A stretch of DNA of 64,000 bases from Pimelobacter simplex (GTDB lineage Bacteria > Actinomycetota > Actinomycetes > Propionibacteriales > Nocardioidaceae), in assembly GCF_900114845.1 (NCBI RefSeq), contig NZ_FOUK01000007.1, positions 1 through 64,000 of the forward strand, in the 5' to 3' direction. Shown here one piece after another: positions 16,366 through 23,718 of the stretch. Every line of letters starts with the position of its first letter. The stretch's first letter is position 1. A program made the translations under genes and the position numbers. A model generated the notes under the pieces. That model made no database searches. It was not told the DNA's origin and saw nothing but the letters and a program-made list of their open reading frames with translations.

Positions 16366-16631
16366 GCAGGCCGATCAGCCCCGTTCCCGCGATCGCGCTC
16401 ACCCTTGACCGGGCAGCGGAGTTCGCCGACGTCGAGAAGCAACTCCTGCTCGGCCAGATCTTCCACGGCTACCTCGCGGCCAAGCGCACAAGTCCGCCTT
16501 ATAGCCACGGAGAGCCCCCATGGGGGTTGAGCTGGACCGGCGGCAAGTACCTCATCGGCGTGGACGACCTCCTCGACTGGGTGATCGAACGCAAACCGAT
16601 GTACGACGAGCGAGACGGACCAAACATGTAG
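16362..16631 (+). CDS. HTH-like partner protein
   Basis: An 89-residue protein from ATG 16362 (ATGA overlap). It has the same order as its upstream partner: a helix pair starting ALTLDRAAEFADVEKQLLL, an extended wing (WGLSWTGGKYLIG) and a final helix (VDDLLDWVIERK). The DNA-binding helix is poorly conserved, so it may pair with rather than act like the 16129 product. Downstream, 16632-16858 holds no recognisable gene. Confidence 0.55.
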   Translation: MSRPISPVPAIALTLDRAAEFADVEKQLLLGQIFHGYLAAKRTSPPYSHGEPPWGLSWTGGKYLIGVDDLLDWVIERKPMYDERDGPNM

Positions 16632-16858
16632 ATGGGGCCGCAGTCCCCACACAGTCCCCAAGAATTCTGTTCGAGTCCGTGAACAACCAACGCGCCCAAC
16701 AACGTTTGCCCAGGTCAAGCGGCATATCCGTGAACACCCGTTGACATCAGTTCACGCGGGGCCACTCCCCGGCTTACAGGCCAGCCCGTCCCCCTAGGTC
16801 CTCGAGGGTCGGTCCTGAGGGGACGATCCGTCCGTGGGCTGGGCGAACCGTCCCCGGC

Positions 16859-17071
16859 TCAGAGGGCCTCGCCCTCGTCGCAGACGGTGCACTTCCACCA
16901 CTGGACCGTGACGGCGCCCTCGACGACCTGGGTGGTCTCACCGCGGACGTGGGGCGTGACCCTGCCACACGGAAGGCACTCGAGCTGCCGGGTCGGCTGC
17001 TGATCGGGTGCGCCGGTCGGAGCCGGGCGGCGTACGGGCGGCAGGGAAAGAGGCGAGGGCAGGGACTTCAA
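16859..17071 (-). CDS. Double-CxxC zinc-ribbon protein (copy C)
   Basis: The last 45 residues (LECLPCGRVTPHV, later VQWWKCTVCDEGEAL) match the zinc-ribbon family of copies A and D: two Cys-x2-Cys pairs about 27 residues apart and a Trp-Trp before the second pair. The start is uncertain; TTG 17071 gives a 70-residue protein, but the frame stays open to 17227. The upstream part is Pro-rich and unlike the other copies. Confidence 0.5.
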   Translation of the reverse strand: MKSLPSPLSLPPVRRPAPTGAPDQQPTRQLECLPCGRVTPHVRGETTQVVEGAVTVQWWKCTVCDEGEAL

Positions 17072-17206
17072 AGTGTGATCACCAGGTCTCAAAGAGCGGT
17101 TCGAACCAAGAATGGTGACGCCCTGTGTGACGAGACTCGAGAAATCCTCAGCGATCTCGACGCTACGCCGATCGGCGCGGAAGTCAATCTGCCGATCCGC
17201 CCATCC

Positions 17207-17329
17207 TTGGGGATGCACGCCGCTCACCCGGCGTGGTTGGCTCGAGGAGGCCGGCCGTCGTCCCCTCGTTGTCCGGCCAGGCCCCGGCCGGTCCTCTGGA
17301 GCGGCTCCCTCGGTTCGGGGCCGCCCAGC
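17207..17329. repeat. Diverged 123-bp repeat, copy 2
   Basis: Partner of 7428-7550, with identical ends and the same length. It lies between zinc-ribbon copies D and C and contains GGCCCC...GGGGCC and GGAGC...GCTCC arms that may act as a terminator for copy D. Confidence 0.55.
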
Positions 17330-17348
17330 AAGCTCTTGCCGTCGTGGG

Positions 17349-17501
17349 TCAGCGCAGGTTGTCGAAGCCGCACGCGGTGCAGCTCCACCACGAGAGCTCC
17401 TCGCCGCTGACGGTGACCTTGTCCTGGCCCTTGTCCACCTGCTCGGTCACCCGCCCGCACCAGTGGCAGAAGAGCCTCCGGGATTCGTCGGCGGTGTCCA
17501 T
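17349..17501 (-). CDS. Double-CxxC zinc-ribbon mini-protein (copy D)
   Basis: A 50-residue protein from ATG 17501, the same length as copy A. Cys12/Cys15 (FCHWCG) and Cys41/Cys44 (CTACG) form the two knuckles; Trp38-Trp39 and the FDNL end mirror copy A (WW, AENL). It lies 100 bases downstream of the formaldehyde-dehydrogenase-like gene on the same strand. Function unknown; it is probably the ancestral-type copy, because it borders conserved chromosomal genes. Confidence 0.65.
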   Translation of the reverse strand: MDTADESRRLFCHWCGRVTEQVDKGQDKVTVSGEELSWWSCTACGFDNLR

Positions 17502-17600
17502 GACATCCACGGTGCCACCGTCTGCCCCGACGCGACACCGCCCGAACGGGCAGTTGCTCGTCCCCGATTTGTGGGGCCGCGCCGGTCCGGCAGCGCCGCC

Positions 17601-18782
17601 TCAGGGGGTGAAGACGACCTTCACCATCCCGTCCTTCTTCGCCCGGAACGTCGCGTACGCCTCGGGGGCCTTCTCCAGCGGCAGCCGGTGGGTCGCGAAG
17701 TCCTCGGTGCCGAGAGGGTCGGTGTCGTCGAGCACCAGGGGCAGGAGGTCGTCGGTCCAGCGACGGACGTTGGCCTGGCCCATGCGGACCTGCACCTGCT
17801 TGTCGAACATCTGCATGAGGGGCAGCGGGCTCTTCGCCCCGCCGTAGACGCCGACGACGGACACGGTGCCGCCGCGCCGCACGGCGTCGACCGAGCTGGT
17901 CAGGGCGGCCAGGCGGTCGATCCCGACCGACATCATGAGCTTCTGGGCGGCGGCGTCGGGGAGGAGCCCGACGGCCTTGATGACCTTCTCCGCCACGGGA
18001 TTGCCGTGCGCCTCCATCCCGACGGCGTCGATCACGGCGTCGGCGCCCCGGCCGTCGGTCCGGTCCCGAATCTCGGTGCCGAGGTCGTCGACCGCCTCGA
18101 TGTCGATCGTCTCGGCACCGCGCGCCCGCACCCGGGCCAGGCGCTCGGGCACCCGGTCCGCCACGACGACGCGACGTCCCTCGTGCAGGGCGATCCGCGC
18201 GGCCATGTCGCCGATCGGGCCGGCGCCCATCACCAGCAGCACGTCGTCGTCGGCGACGTCGGCGTACCGGACGGCCTGGTAGGCGGTCGGGAGGACGTCG
18301 GAGAGGTAGACGAAGCGCTCGTCCGGCGGGCCCTCCGGGACCTTGATCGGCAGGAAGTCCGCGAACTGCACGCGCAGGTACTGCGCCTGGCCGCCCGGCT
18401 GCGAGCCGTAGAGCTTGCTGTAGCCGAGCAGGCTCGCACCCGTGCCGTACTCGCGGACCTGGGTCGTCTCGCACTGGCTGTGCAGTCCCTGGCCGCACAT
18501 CCAGCAGTCGCCGCAGCTGATGTTGAACGGCACGACCACGCGGTCGCCGACGGCGAGCTTCGTCACCGCCGGGCCGACCTCCTCGACGATCCCCATCGGC
18601 TCGTGGCCGACGATGTCGCCTGGTGTCATGAAGGGCGCGAGTGGTTCGTACAGGTGCAGGTCCGAGCCGCACAGCCCGGTGGTCGTGACCCGGATGATGG
18701 CGTCGGTCGGTTCGACGATCGTCGGGTCCGGCACCTCCTCGACTCGGATGTCCCGGACGCCGTGCCACGTGGCTGCTCTCAT
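17601..18782 (-). CDS. Zinc-dependent alcohol/formaldehyde dehydrogenase
   Basis: A 393-residue medium-chain dehydrogenase. It has the catalytic zinc motif TGLCGSDLH and GHEPMG, the structural-zinc Cys group (SCGDCWMCGQGLHSQC), and the dinucleotide site VMGAGPIGDMAA. The long loop and overall length fit the glutathione-independent formaldehyde dehydrogenase-like branch, oxidising short alcohols or aldehydes with NAD+. It is a single-gene unit starting at ATG 18782; the substrate is uncertain. Confidence 0.85.
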   Translation of the reverse strand: MRAATWHGVRDIRVEEVPDPTIVEPTDAIIRVTTTGLCGSDLHLYEPLAPFMTPGDIVGHEPMGIVEEVGPAVTKLAVGDRVVVPFNISCGDCWMCGQGLHSQCETTQVREYGTGASLLGYSKLYGSQPGGQAQYLRVQFADFLPIKVPEGPPDERFVYLSDVLPTAYQAVRYADVADDDVLLVMGAGPIGDMAARIALHEGRRVVVADRVPERLARVRARGAETIDIEAVDDLGTEIRDRTDGRGADAVIDAVGMEAHGNPVAEKVIKAVGLLPDAAAQKLMMSVGIDRLAALTSSVDAVRRGGTVSVVGVYGGAKSPLPLMQMFDKQVQVRMGQANVRRWTDDLLPLVLDDTDPLGTEDFATHRLPLEKAPEAYATFRAKKDGMVKVVFTP

Positions 18783-18854
18783 AGGGGGCGGGTACCCGTC
18801 CGGGCGGCCCGTATCCGACGTCGAGCGAGAAACATGTGGTCCCGGCTCGGATCT

Positions 18855-19337
18855 CTAGCGGCCGGACGCCGAGCGCAGCCGGGCGAGGAGCTGGGTGCTC
18901 GCGGCCCGGACGGTCTGGTCCAGGACGTCCGGCGGGTCGCCGTCGAACCGGTGGCGGGCGACCTCGGTGCGGTCGCCGAGGCGGGTGGCGACGAAGACGG
19001 TCCCGGCCGGATGACCCTCCTCCTGGCCGGGACCGCCGACGCCCGTGACCGCGACGGCCGCGTCGGCCCCGAGCAGCGTGCTCACCCCGGTCGCCATCTC
19101 CTCGGCGCAGGACGCCGTGACGACAGGTCCCGGGGTGACGCCCAGGACCTGGAACTTGACCTCGCTGCGGTAGGACACCACGCCGCCGGCGAACCAGGAC
19201 GCCGCGTCCTCGCCGCGCGCCAACGCACTGGCGATGGCGCCCGCCGTCAGGGACTCCGCGCACGCCACGGTGAGCGAGCGCTCCGCCGCGACGGCGGCGA
19301 TCTCCTCGACGACCTCACTCAGGTGCTCGTCCGCCAC
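18855..19337 (-). CDS. CinA C-terminal nicotinamide-nucleotide amidase
   Basis: A 160-residue stand-alone CinA C-terminal domain (PncC). It contains CAESLTAGAIASALA, GGVVSYRSEVK and the VTGVGGPGQEEGHPAGTVFV stretch typical of the family. It hydrolyses nicotinamide mononucleotide to nicotinate mononucleotide in NAD salvage. It lacks the N-terminal MoaB-like half found in CinA. Four bases separate its start from the stop of the upstream zinc-ribbon gene. Confidence 0.88.
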   Translation of the reverse strand: MADEHLSEVVEEIAAVAAERSLTVACAESLTAGAIASALARGEDAASWFAGGVVSYRSEVKFQVLGVTPGPVVTASCAEEMATGVSTLLGADAAVAVTGVGGPGQEEGHPAGTVFVATRLGDRTEVARHRFDGDPPDVLDQTVRAASTQLLARLRSASGR

Positions 19338-19340
19338 GAC

Positions 19341-19517
19341 TCAGCTCCCCGGGCAGTCGGGGTTCGTGCAGACGCGCTCGTCCACCGTCGCATCGGGCTC
19401 GTGCTCCCCCGCCCCCGGGACGGCACCGGCGCGCGGCCCGCCGTCCCGAGGGCGCAGCTCGACCCGGGAGCCGCAGACGGTGCACGGCTTGCTGTCGAAG
19501 TACACCGCTCGGCTCAC
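19341..19517 (-). CDS. Small zinc-binding protein
   Basis: A 58-residue protein from GTG 19517, overlapping the hemerythrin stop by 4 bases. CTVCGS and CTNPDCPG at the two ends could bind one zinc ion, separated by a Gly/Pro-rich loop. It is distinct from the WW-type ribbon family elsewhere in the window. It is co-transcribed between hemerythrin and cinA; role unknown. Confidence 0.6.
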   Translation of the reverse strand: MSRAVYFDSKPCTVCGSRVELRPRDGGPRAGAVPGAGEHEPDATVDERVCTNPDCPGS

Positions 19518-20071
19518 TCGTCCTCGGCCGCGTCCTTGAGCGTGGCGGACAGGTCCGCCTTGCTCTGCGAGGACGCCCCGGAGATGCCCGCGTTGGCCGC
19601 CTGCTGCTCCAGCTCGGCCTTGGTGACGTCGGCGGGCCGCTCCCCCAGGTGCTGCTGCCGGCTGGCGGCGAACGACCGTCCGAGCTCGCCCAGCCGCTCG
19701 ACGCTCATCGCCTGGCGCATCCCGGGGAGGACCTTCGACTCCTCCTCCTCGACGTGGTGGGTCACGGCGTCGATGAGCTTCTGGAGCTTCTCGTCGAAGT
19801 CCGGCGCATCGACGTCGCTCGCGGCCACGTCGGCGGCCAGCTGGTCGGCCTCGATGTGCTCCTTCTGGCTGTGCTCGACGTCGTCCGCGATGCCGGCCTC
19901 GAGCGCTGCCGGGTAGACCTCCGCCTCCTCGGCGCGGCTGTGCGCGGTGAGGAGCGTGATCATCACCGGGACGAGCGTCGGCCGCTGGTCGGGCTGGGTC
20001 CGCACCTGCTCGAAGATCCGCTCCAGCTCGCGGTGGTCGTTCATGATCAGGTCGACGACGTTGACGTACAT
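19514..20071 (-). CDS. Hemerythrin-like protein with SAP/Rho-N-like tail
   Basis: A 185-residue protein from ATG 20071 after GAGGA. The first 140 residues are a four-helix hemerythrin domain with the His/Glu ligands of a di-iron site (DHRELERI, HSRAEEAEVYP, HSQKEHIEAD, HHVEEEESKVLP). The final 40 residues (TKAELEQQAANAGISG, SKADLSATLK) look like a SAP or Rho-N nucleic-acid-binding motif. It may sense oxygen, nitric oxide or peroxide. It is divergent from the LuxR regulator at 20282. Confidence 0.85.
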   Translation of the reverse strand: MYVNVVDLIMNDHRELERIFEQVRTQPDQRPTLVPVMITLLTAHSRAEEAEVYPAALEAGIADDVEHSQKEHIEADQLAADVAASDVDAPDFDEKLQKLIDAVTHHVEEEESKVLPGMRQAMSVERLGELGRSFAASRQQHLGERPADVTKAELEQQAANAGISGASSQSKADLSATLKDAAEDE

Positions 20072-20208
20072 GGTGGTCCTCACTTCGTTCTGTCCCCGCC
20101 GCTCCGGCCTCGCGCCGGGCAGCTGCGCCCGAGGTACCCGCCGCTCCGCGAAGCACTCGCACGACGTCAGCGGAGCGTCGGCCCTAGCCGCCCGCGGCGG
20201 CGGCGTGA

Positions 20209-20249
20209 TACACAAGCGGGATACCGGACCCGTGCGGCCAGTCGCGAGT
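20209..20249 (+). promoter_or_regulatory. Conserved upstream element of LuxR paralog 2
   Basis: TACACA (20209-20214) and GACCCGTGCGGCC...TCGCGAGT (20227-20249) match 4204-4243 in sequence and spacing. The element lies 32 bases before the GTG start and also in the divergent region with hemerythrin. Confidence 0.55.
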
Positions 20250-20281
20250 TCGACGTCGATCACGACGTTCGGAGGCCGACG

Positions 20282-21022
20282 GTGGTGCAGCAGAAGACGG
20301 TAACGACAGCAACAGCAACGGGCCGCGCGATGCGGGTGACGATCATCGATCACCACATGCTCTTCGCCGACTCGCTCTCCCTCGTTCTCGAGGACGAGGG
20401 GTACGTGGTGTCGGAGGTCGAGCCCTGGCAGCCCGACGCGTGCCTGGCGGGGATCCTCGCGAAGAGCCTGCGCAGCGCGGCCCGGCTGGTGCTCCTGGAC
20501 GAGAGCCTCGGGCGGCTCGGCGACAGCACCCGGCTGATCGCGCCACTGGCGGCGTCGGGCGCGGCGGTCGTCGTCCTCGTCGAGAGCGACGGGCGGGACC
20601 GGTGGGGGCGGGTGCTGGAGCAGGGCGCGCGCGGTGTGCTGCACAAGGCGTGCACGCTGGACGAGGTCGTCGCCACCGCCGAGCGGGTCCGCGACGGCGT
20701 CCCGCTGATGAGTCCCGCGGAGCGGGCGGCCCTCGTCGCGAGCGCTCGGGCCGAGCGCGAGGAGCGGCGGGCGATCCGGGCCCGGCTGGGCCGGCTGACG
20801 CGGCGGGAGTCGGAGATCCTCGGCGCGCTCATGACGGGCGCGACCGTCGGCGAGATCGCGCGCGCCTCGTTCGTGTCGCAGGCCACCGTGCGCACCCAGG
20901 TCAAGGCGATCCTCGCCAAGCTCGAGACGAGCTCGCAGCTCGCCGCCGTCGGTGCCGCGCACCGGGTCGGGTGGCAGCCGCCGGCCCCCGTCGCCGGGGA
21001 TGGACACGCCCGGTTCGGGTAG
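20282..21022 (+). CDS. LuxR-type response regulator
   Basis: A 246-residue NarL/LuxR regulator. Start GTG 20282 lies after GGAGG in the same arrangement as its paralog; ATG at residue 17 is an alternative. The receiver keeps an acidic residue (Asp23), the phospho-acceptor Asp73 (LVLLD) and Lys122; the DNA-binding domain is in the last 70 residues (LTRRESEILGALMTG onward). It is about 50 percent alike to the 4272 product. No kinase is adjacent, so the signal is unknown; it may act on hemerythrin next door. Confidence 0.85.
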   Translation: MVQQKTVTTATATGRAMRVTIIDHHMLFADSLSLVLEDEGYVVSEVEPWQPDACLAGILAKSLRSAARLVLLDESLGRLGDSTRLIAPLAASGAAVVVLVESDGRDRWGRVLEQGARGVLHKACTLDEVVATAERVRDGVPLMSPAERAALVASARAEREERRAIRARLGRLTRRESEILGALMTGATVGEIARASFVSQATVRTQVKAILAKLETSSQLAAVGAAHRVGWQPPAPVAGDGHARFG

Positions 21023-21131
21023 TGCCCTGACGAGTCGGTGTCGTCCCGTGACGACCTCGGCGAGGCCCGGGCCGGGTCGAGAGGCGGACTCCGACCCGGT
21101 CAGGGCCGATGCGTACGACGACGGGGCTTGC

Positions 21132-21542
21132 TCAGTTGATGATCTCGCCCCGCTCGTCGGCGGCCAGCTCGGCGAGGCGATCGCGCCATCCCTGCAGCGC
21201 CTCGGGCGTGAGCCGGGTCCAGTCGGTGACCTCGCCGACGACCTCGAGCGGCTCCCGGCTGCGGTAGGAGCGCGTGGGGTTGCCGGGGAACTTCCTGTCG
21301 GTGACGTTGGGGTCGTTCTCGAACTCCCCGGTGGGGACGACGACGTACACCCGCGGCGGGGCGTCGCCGGGGGCGAGCTCGGCAGCGAGGCCGGCGCCGT
21401 CGACGAGGGCGGTGAAGTAGACGTGGTTCATCACGACCTCGGGCCGGTAGTTCGACCGGAAGCCCGCGGTGAGCAGGTCCCCGGTCCGCAGGTCGGCCTT
21501 GGTGCCGTGGAAGAACGGTCCGTCGTCCAGCGCGTCGCTCAC
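21132..21542 (-). CDS. arr: Rifamycin ADP-ribosyltransferase Arr
   Basis: A 136-residue enzyme of the length typical for Arr. Recognisable stretches are FFHGTKADLRTGDLL, NHVYFTAL, VYVVVPTGEFENDPNVTD and KFPGNPTRSYRS. It transfers ADP-ribose from NAD+ to rifamycins, inactivating them, and is a common intrinsic resistance gene in environmental actinobacteria. It starts at GTG 21542, alone on its strand. Confidence 0.93.
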   Translation of the reverse strand: MSDALDDGPFFHGTKADLRTGDLLTAGFRSNYRPEVVMNHVYFTALVDGAGLAAELAPGDAPPRVYVVVPTGEFENDPNVTDRKFPGNPTRSYRSREPLEVVGEVTDWTRLTPEALQGWRDRLAELAADERGEIIN

Positions 21543-21568
21543 CGCGCCAGCCTAGGCGCGGGTGCCGG

Positions 21569-21865
21569 TCAGCGCTCGCAGGCGGTGCCGTCGCCGTCGC
21601 GGTCGAGGCGGGACTTGTTGCGGGCGTAGGTCTCGCGCGCCTTCTTGCCGTACGCCGGCGCGCCGTACCCCTCGCGCACCTGCTTCATCGCGGCCGCGCG
21701 GCTCTTGGAGACGCCGTGCGGGAAGACCCGGGTGAGCTTGGCGCAGCTGCTGTAGTACTTGCCGGTCCCGGCCGACGCGGACGCCGGGGCGGCGGCGAGG
21801 GTGGTGGCGACAGGGGCGGTCAGGGCGAGGACGGCGACGGCGGAAGCGATGCGGCGGGGGGTCAT
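21569..21865 (-). CDS. Secreted excalibur-domain calcium-binding protein
   Basis: A 98-residue protein from ATG 21865. Residues 1-30 form a signal peptide (basic start, hydrophobic core, ASA end). The C terminus DRDGDGTACE is the excalibur motif (DxDxDGxxCE), with the paired Cys in SSCAKL, common on actinobacterial cell surfaces. Likely extracellular and Ca-binding; partner unknown. Confidence 0.85.
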   Translation of the reverse strand: MTPRRIASAVAVLALTAPVATTLAAAPASASAGTGKYYSSCAKLTRVFPHGVSKSRAAAMKQVREGYGAPAYGKKARETYARNKSRLDRDGDGTACER

Positions 21866-21916
21866 GGGCGGAACCGTAGGCCAGGTCGGGGCCGGGCGCT
21901 GGCGGTTCGGCAAAGA

Positions 21917-22336
21917 TCAGACGCCCGTCCGGCGCCCGTACGACGCCACCGCGTTCCGCAGGTCGTCGGAGTCGACGATCTCCCGCCCGAGCGGGAGCAG
22001 GCTGACCGGGATCAGCTTGAAGCTGGCGAGCCCGAGCGGGATCCCGATCACGGTCAGGCAGCACAGGACGCCGGTGATCGCGTGCCCGATGGCGAGCCAG
22101 AGGCCGGAGAAGACGAACCACAGCACGTTGCCGAGCGCGCTGCCGACGCCGGCGCCGGGTTTGAGGACGACCTCGCGGCCGAAGGGCCACAGGGCGTACC
22201 GCCCGATCCGGTACGACGCCACGCCGAACGGGATGCCGACGATGGTCAGGCACCACAGGGCCGCGGCGAGCAGGTAGCCGAGGAACATCCAGAAGCCGGC
22301 GAGAACCAGCCAGATCAGGTTGAGCAGCAGCCGCAT
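21917..22336 (-). CDS. YccF-domain membrane protein
   Basis: A 139-residue protein with two internally similar halves, each with two hydrophobic helices and the pattern LWCLTIVGIPFGVASYRIG and LCCLTVIGIPLGLASFKL, the mark of the YccF domain duplicated. It is an inner-membrane protein of unknown function found widely in bacteria. Start at ATG 22336. Confidence 0.87.
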   Translation of the reverse strand: MRLLLNLIWLVLAGFWMFLGYLLAAALWCLTIVGIPFGVASYRIGRYALWPFGREVVLKPGAGVGSALGNVLWFVFSGLWLAIGHAITGVLCCLTVIGIPLGLASFKLIPVSLLPLGREIVDSDDLRNAVASYGRRTGV

Positions 22337-22345
22337 GGGCGAAGG

Positions 22346-22813
22346 CTACGCGGGAGGGGTGCGCAGGCAGGCGGGGTCGAGGGCGGTGCCGGCGGCGCGG
22401 CCCTGCTCGAGGCAGGCGCCGTCGTAGAGGGGGCGGTCGCCGAGCGGCTCGTCGAGGTCGACGGTGACGTCGTAGCGCACGGCGGTGAGGATGCAGACGC
22501 CCGGCTCGACCTGGGCGTAGGCGGTGACGACGACGCGGTCGGCGTGCTCGGTGGCGACGGCACCGTTGGACTTCTGGCAGGCGCTGCCGTCGTAGGAGAC
22601 CTGGACGTGGGCGCCGGTGACGGCGGAGTGCGACCACGGCACGGGGTTGCCGGGTGGGGCGCTGGGGATCTCGACCGGATCGATGCCGGCGTCGCGGTCG
22701 CCGTCCGGGCCGGAGTCGCGCAGGAGCAGCCAGGTGGTGACGACGCCGGCGACGACCACGACCACGGCGGCGACGCCGAGGGCCGTCCACCGCCTCACCC
22801 CGAGAGCACGCAT
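22346..22813 (-). CDS. Membrane-anchored hypothetical protein
   Basis: A 155-residue protein from ATG 22813 with one N-terminal transmembrane helix (about residues 12-31) and an extracellular domain containing four cysteines likely forming disulfides. No recognised family. It lies ten bases upstream of the YccF gene and may be co-transcribed with it. Confidence 0.6.
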   Translation of the reverse strand: MRALGVRRWTALGVAAVVVVVAGVVTTWLLLRDSGPDGDRDAGIDPVEIPSAPPGNPVPWSHSAVTGAHVQVSYDGSACQKSNGAVATEHADRVVVTAYAQVEPGVCILTAVRYDVTVDLDEPLGDRPLYDGACLEQGRAAGTALDPACLRTPPA

Positions 22814-22852
22814 GCGGTCAGGCTAGTCTGGGAAGCACGGCCGGGGACCGGC

Positions 22853-22895
22853 CGCCGGACGAGGGAGCCGTACCCGGAGCGCGACAAGACGGCCA
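22853..22895 (+). ncRNA. Guanidine-III riboswitch
   Basis: CCGGACGAGG (22855-22864), CCGTACCCGG (22868-22877) and GACAAGACGGCC (22883-22894) reproduce the core of the ykkC-III/guanidine-III aptamer in order and spacing. The pseudoknot-forming ACAAGACGG block ends a few bases before AAGGAG (22898-22903), so guanidinium binding probably frees the ribosome-binding site of the SMR gene. Confidence 0.88.
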
Positions 22896-22908
22896 CGAAG
22901 GAGTGGTC

Positions 22909-23223
22909 ATGGCGTGGCTCGTGCTCGTGGTGTCAGGTGTCCTGGAGGCGGTGTGGGCCACGGCGCTCGGCCGGTCGGAGGGCTTCTCCCGGTTCGTGCC
23001 GTCGGCCGTGTTCGTGGTGGCGATCATCGCCAGCATGGGCGGACTGGCCTACGCGATGCGCACCCTCCCGGTCGGCACGGCGTACGCCGTGTGGGTCGGG
23101 ATCGGCGCGGCGCTCACGGTCGCCTATGCGATGGCGTCCGGTGACGAGTCGGTGAGCGTGGTGAAGATCGCGCTCATCGTGGGGCTGATCGGCTGCGTGG
23201 TCGGCCTCAAGCTCGCCCACTGA
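22909..23223 (+). CDS. SMR-family guanidinium exporter
   Basis: A 104-residue, four-helix small multidrug resistance protein. ATG 22909 lies 5 bases after AAGGAG. Glu14 (SGVLEAVWATAL) is the essential membrane carboxylate, and the WATALG and GTAYAVWVGIG stretches fit the Gdx/SugE guanidinium-exporter branch rather than EmrE. It acts as a dual-topology dimer exchanging guanidinium for protons. The guanidine-III riboswitch directly upstream confirms the substrate class. Confidence 0.92.
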   Translation: MAWLVLVVSGVLEAVWATALGRSEGFSRFVPSAVFVVAIIASMGGLAYAMRTLPVGTAYAVWVGIGAALTVAYAMASGDESVSVVKIALIVGLIGCVVGLKLAH

Positions 23224-23248
23224 GCCGGCCGGAGCCCCGGGAGACGAA

Positions 23249-23292
23249 AAAGGACCGAGCCCCCGGTGCCGCAGAGCGGCGCCGGGGGCTCG
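23249..23292 (-). terminator. Strong terminator of the cold-shock gene
   Basis: CGAGCCCCCGG (23256-23266) pairs with CCGGGGGCTCG (23282-23292), 11 bp, with a further GC-rich loop. Read on the minus strand it is followed by GGTCCTTTTTC, giving a classic intrinsic terminator. The stem also lies beyond the SMR stop on the plus strand. Confidence 0.85.
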
Positions 23293-23326
23293 TGACGATG
23301 TCGTCAGTCCTGATCAGCGGGGCTGA

Positions 23327-23530
23327 TCAGAGCGGGCGGACGTTCTCCGCCTGCAGGCCCTTCGGGCCCTGGGTGACGTCGAACTCGACCTGCTGGTTCT
23401 CGTCCAGCGACTTGTAGCCGTTGCCCTGGATGGCCGAGAAGTGGACGAAGACGTCCGGGGTGCCGTCGGCCGGGGCGATGAAGCCGAAGCCCTTCTCGCT
23501 GTTGAACCACTTGACGGTGCCCTGAGCCAT
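23327..23530 (-). CDS. cspA: Cold-shock protein CspA family
   Basis: A 67-residue OB-fold RNA chaperone, full family length. RNP1 is KGFGFIAP and RNP2 is VFVHFSAI; TVKWFN opens the protein. ATG 23530 follows AAGGAGAAAATC. It binds single-stranded RNA and DNA. Its 5' leader carries a 10-bp hairpin at 23559-23580, and a strong terminator follows the gene. Confidence 0.93.
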   Translation of the reverse strand: MAQGTVKWFNSEKGFGFIAPADGTPDVFVHFSAIQGNGYKSLDENQQVEFDVTQGPKGLQAENVRPL

Positions 23531-23558
23531 GATTTTCTCCTTGGTGTTCGTGTTGCGT

Positions 23559-23580
23559 GGTGTCGGCGGGCGCCGACACC
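23559..23580 (-). promoter_or_regulatory. Hairpin in the csp 5' leader
   Basis: GGTGTCGGCG (23559-23568) and CGCCGACACC (23571-23580) form a perfect 10-bp stem with a 2-base spacer, about 28 bases before the start codon. It may modulate mRNA stability or translation. Confidence 0.5.
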
Positions 23581-23718
23581 GGGTGCTGAAACATCTGTAC
23601 CGCCCTGATGCCCAGCTGAACCGAAGACCAAGTACCACGAGATGTTCCGGACCCACTTGCGGGCCCGGGGGGATCTTGCGATCCCTTTCAACGCGACCAA
23701 CGCTAGCACCGCCAGGGC

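Noticed and set aside
16632..16858. Possible attachment site or tRNA remnant with GTGAAC...GTTCAC arms
   Set aside because: No cloverleaf can be formed, no direct repeat of it was found at the prophage end, and no integrase is near.
16800..16860. GGGGACG...CGTCCCC as terminator
   Set aside because: The 7-bp stem has a loop of more than 20 bases and no T-run on either strand; too weak to call.
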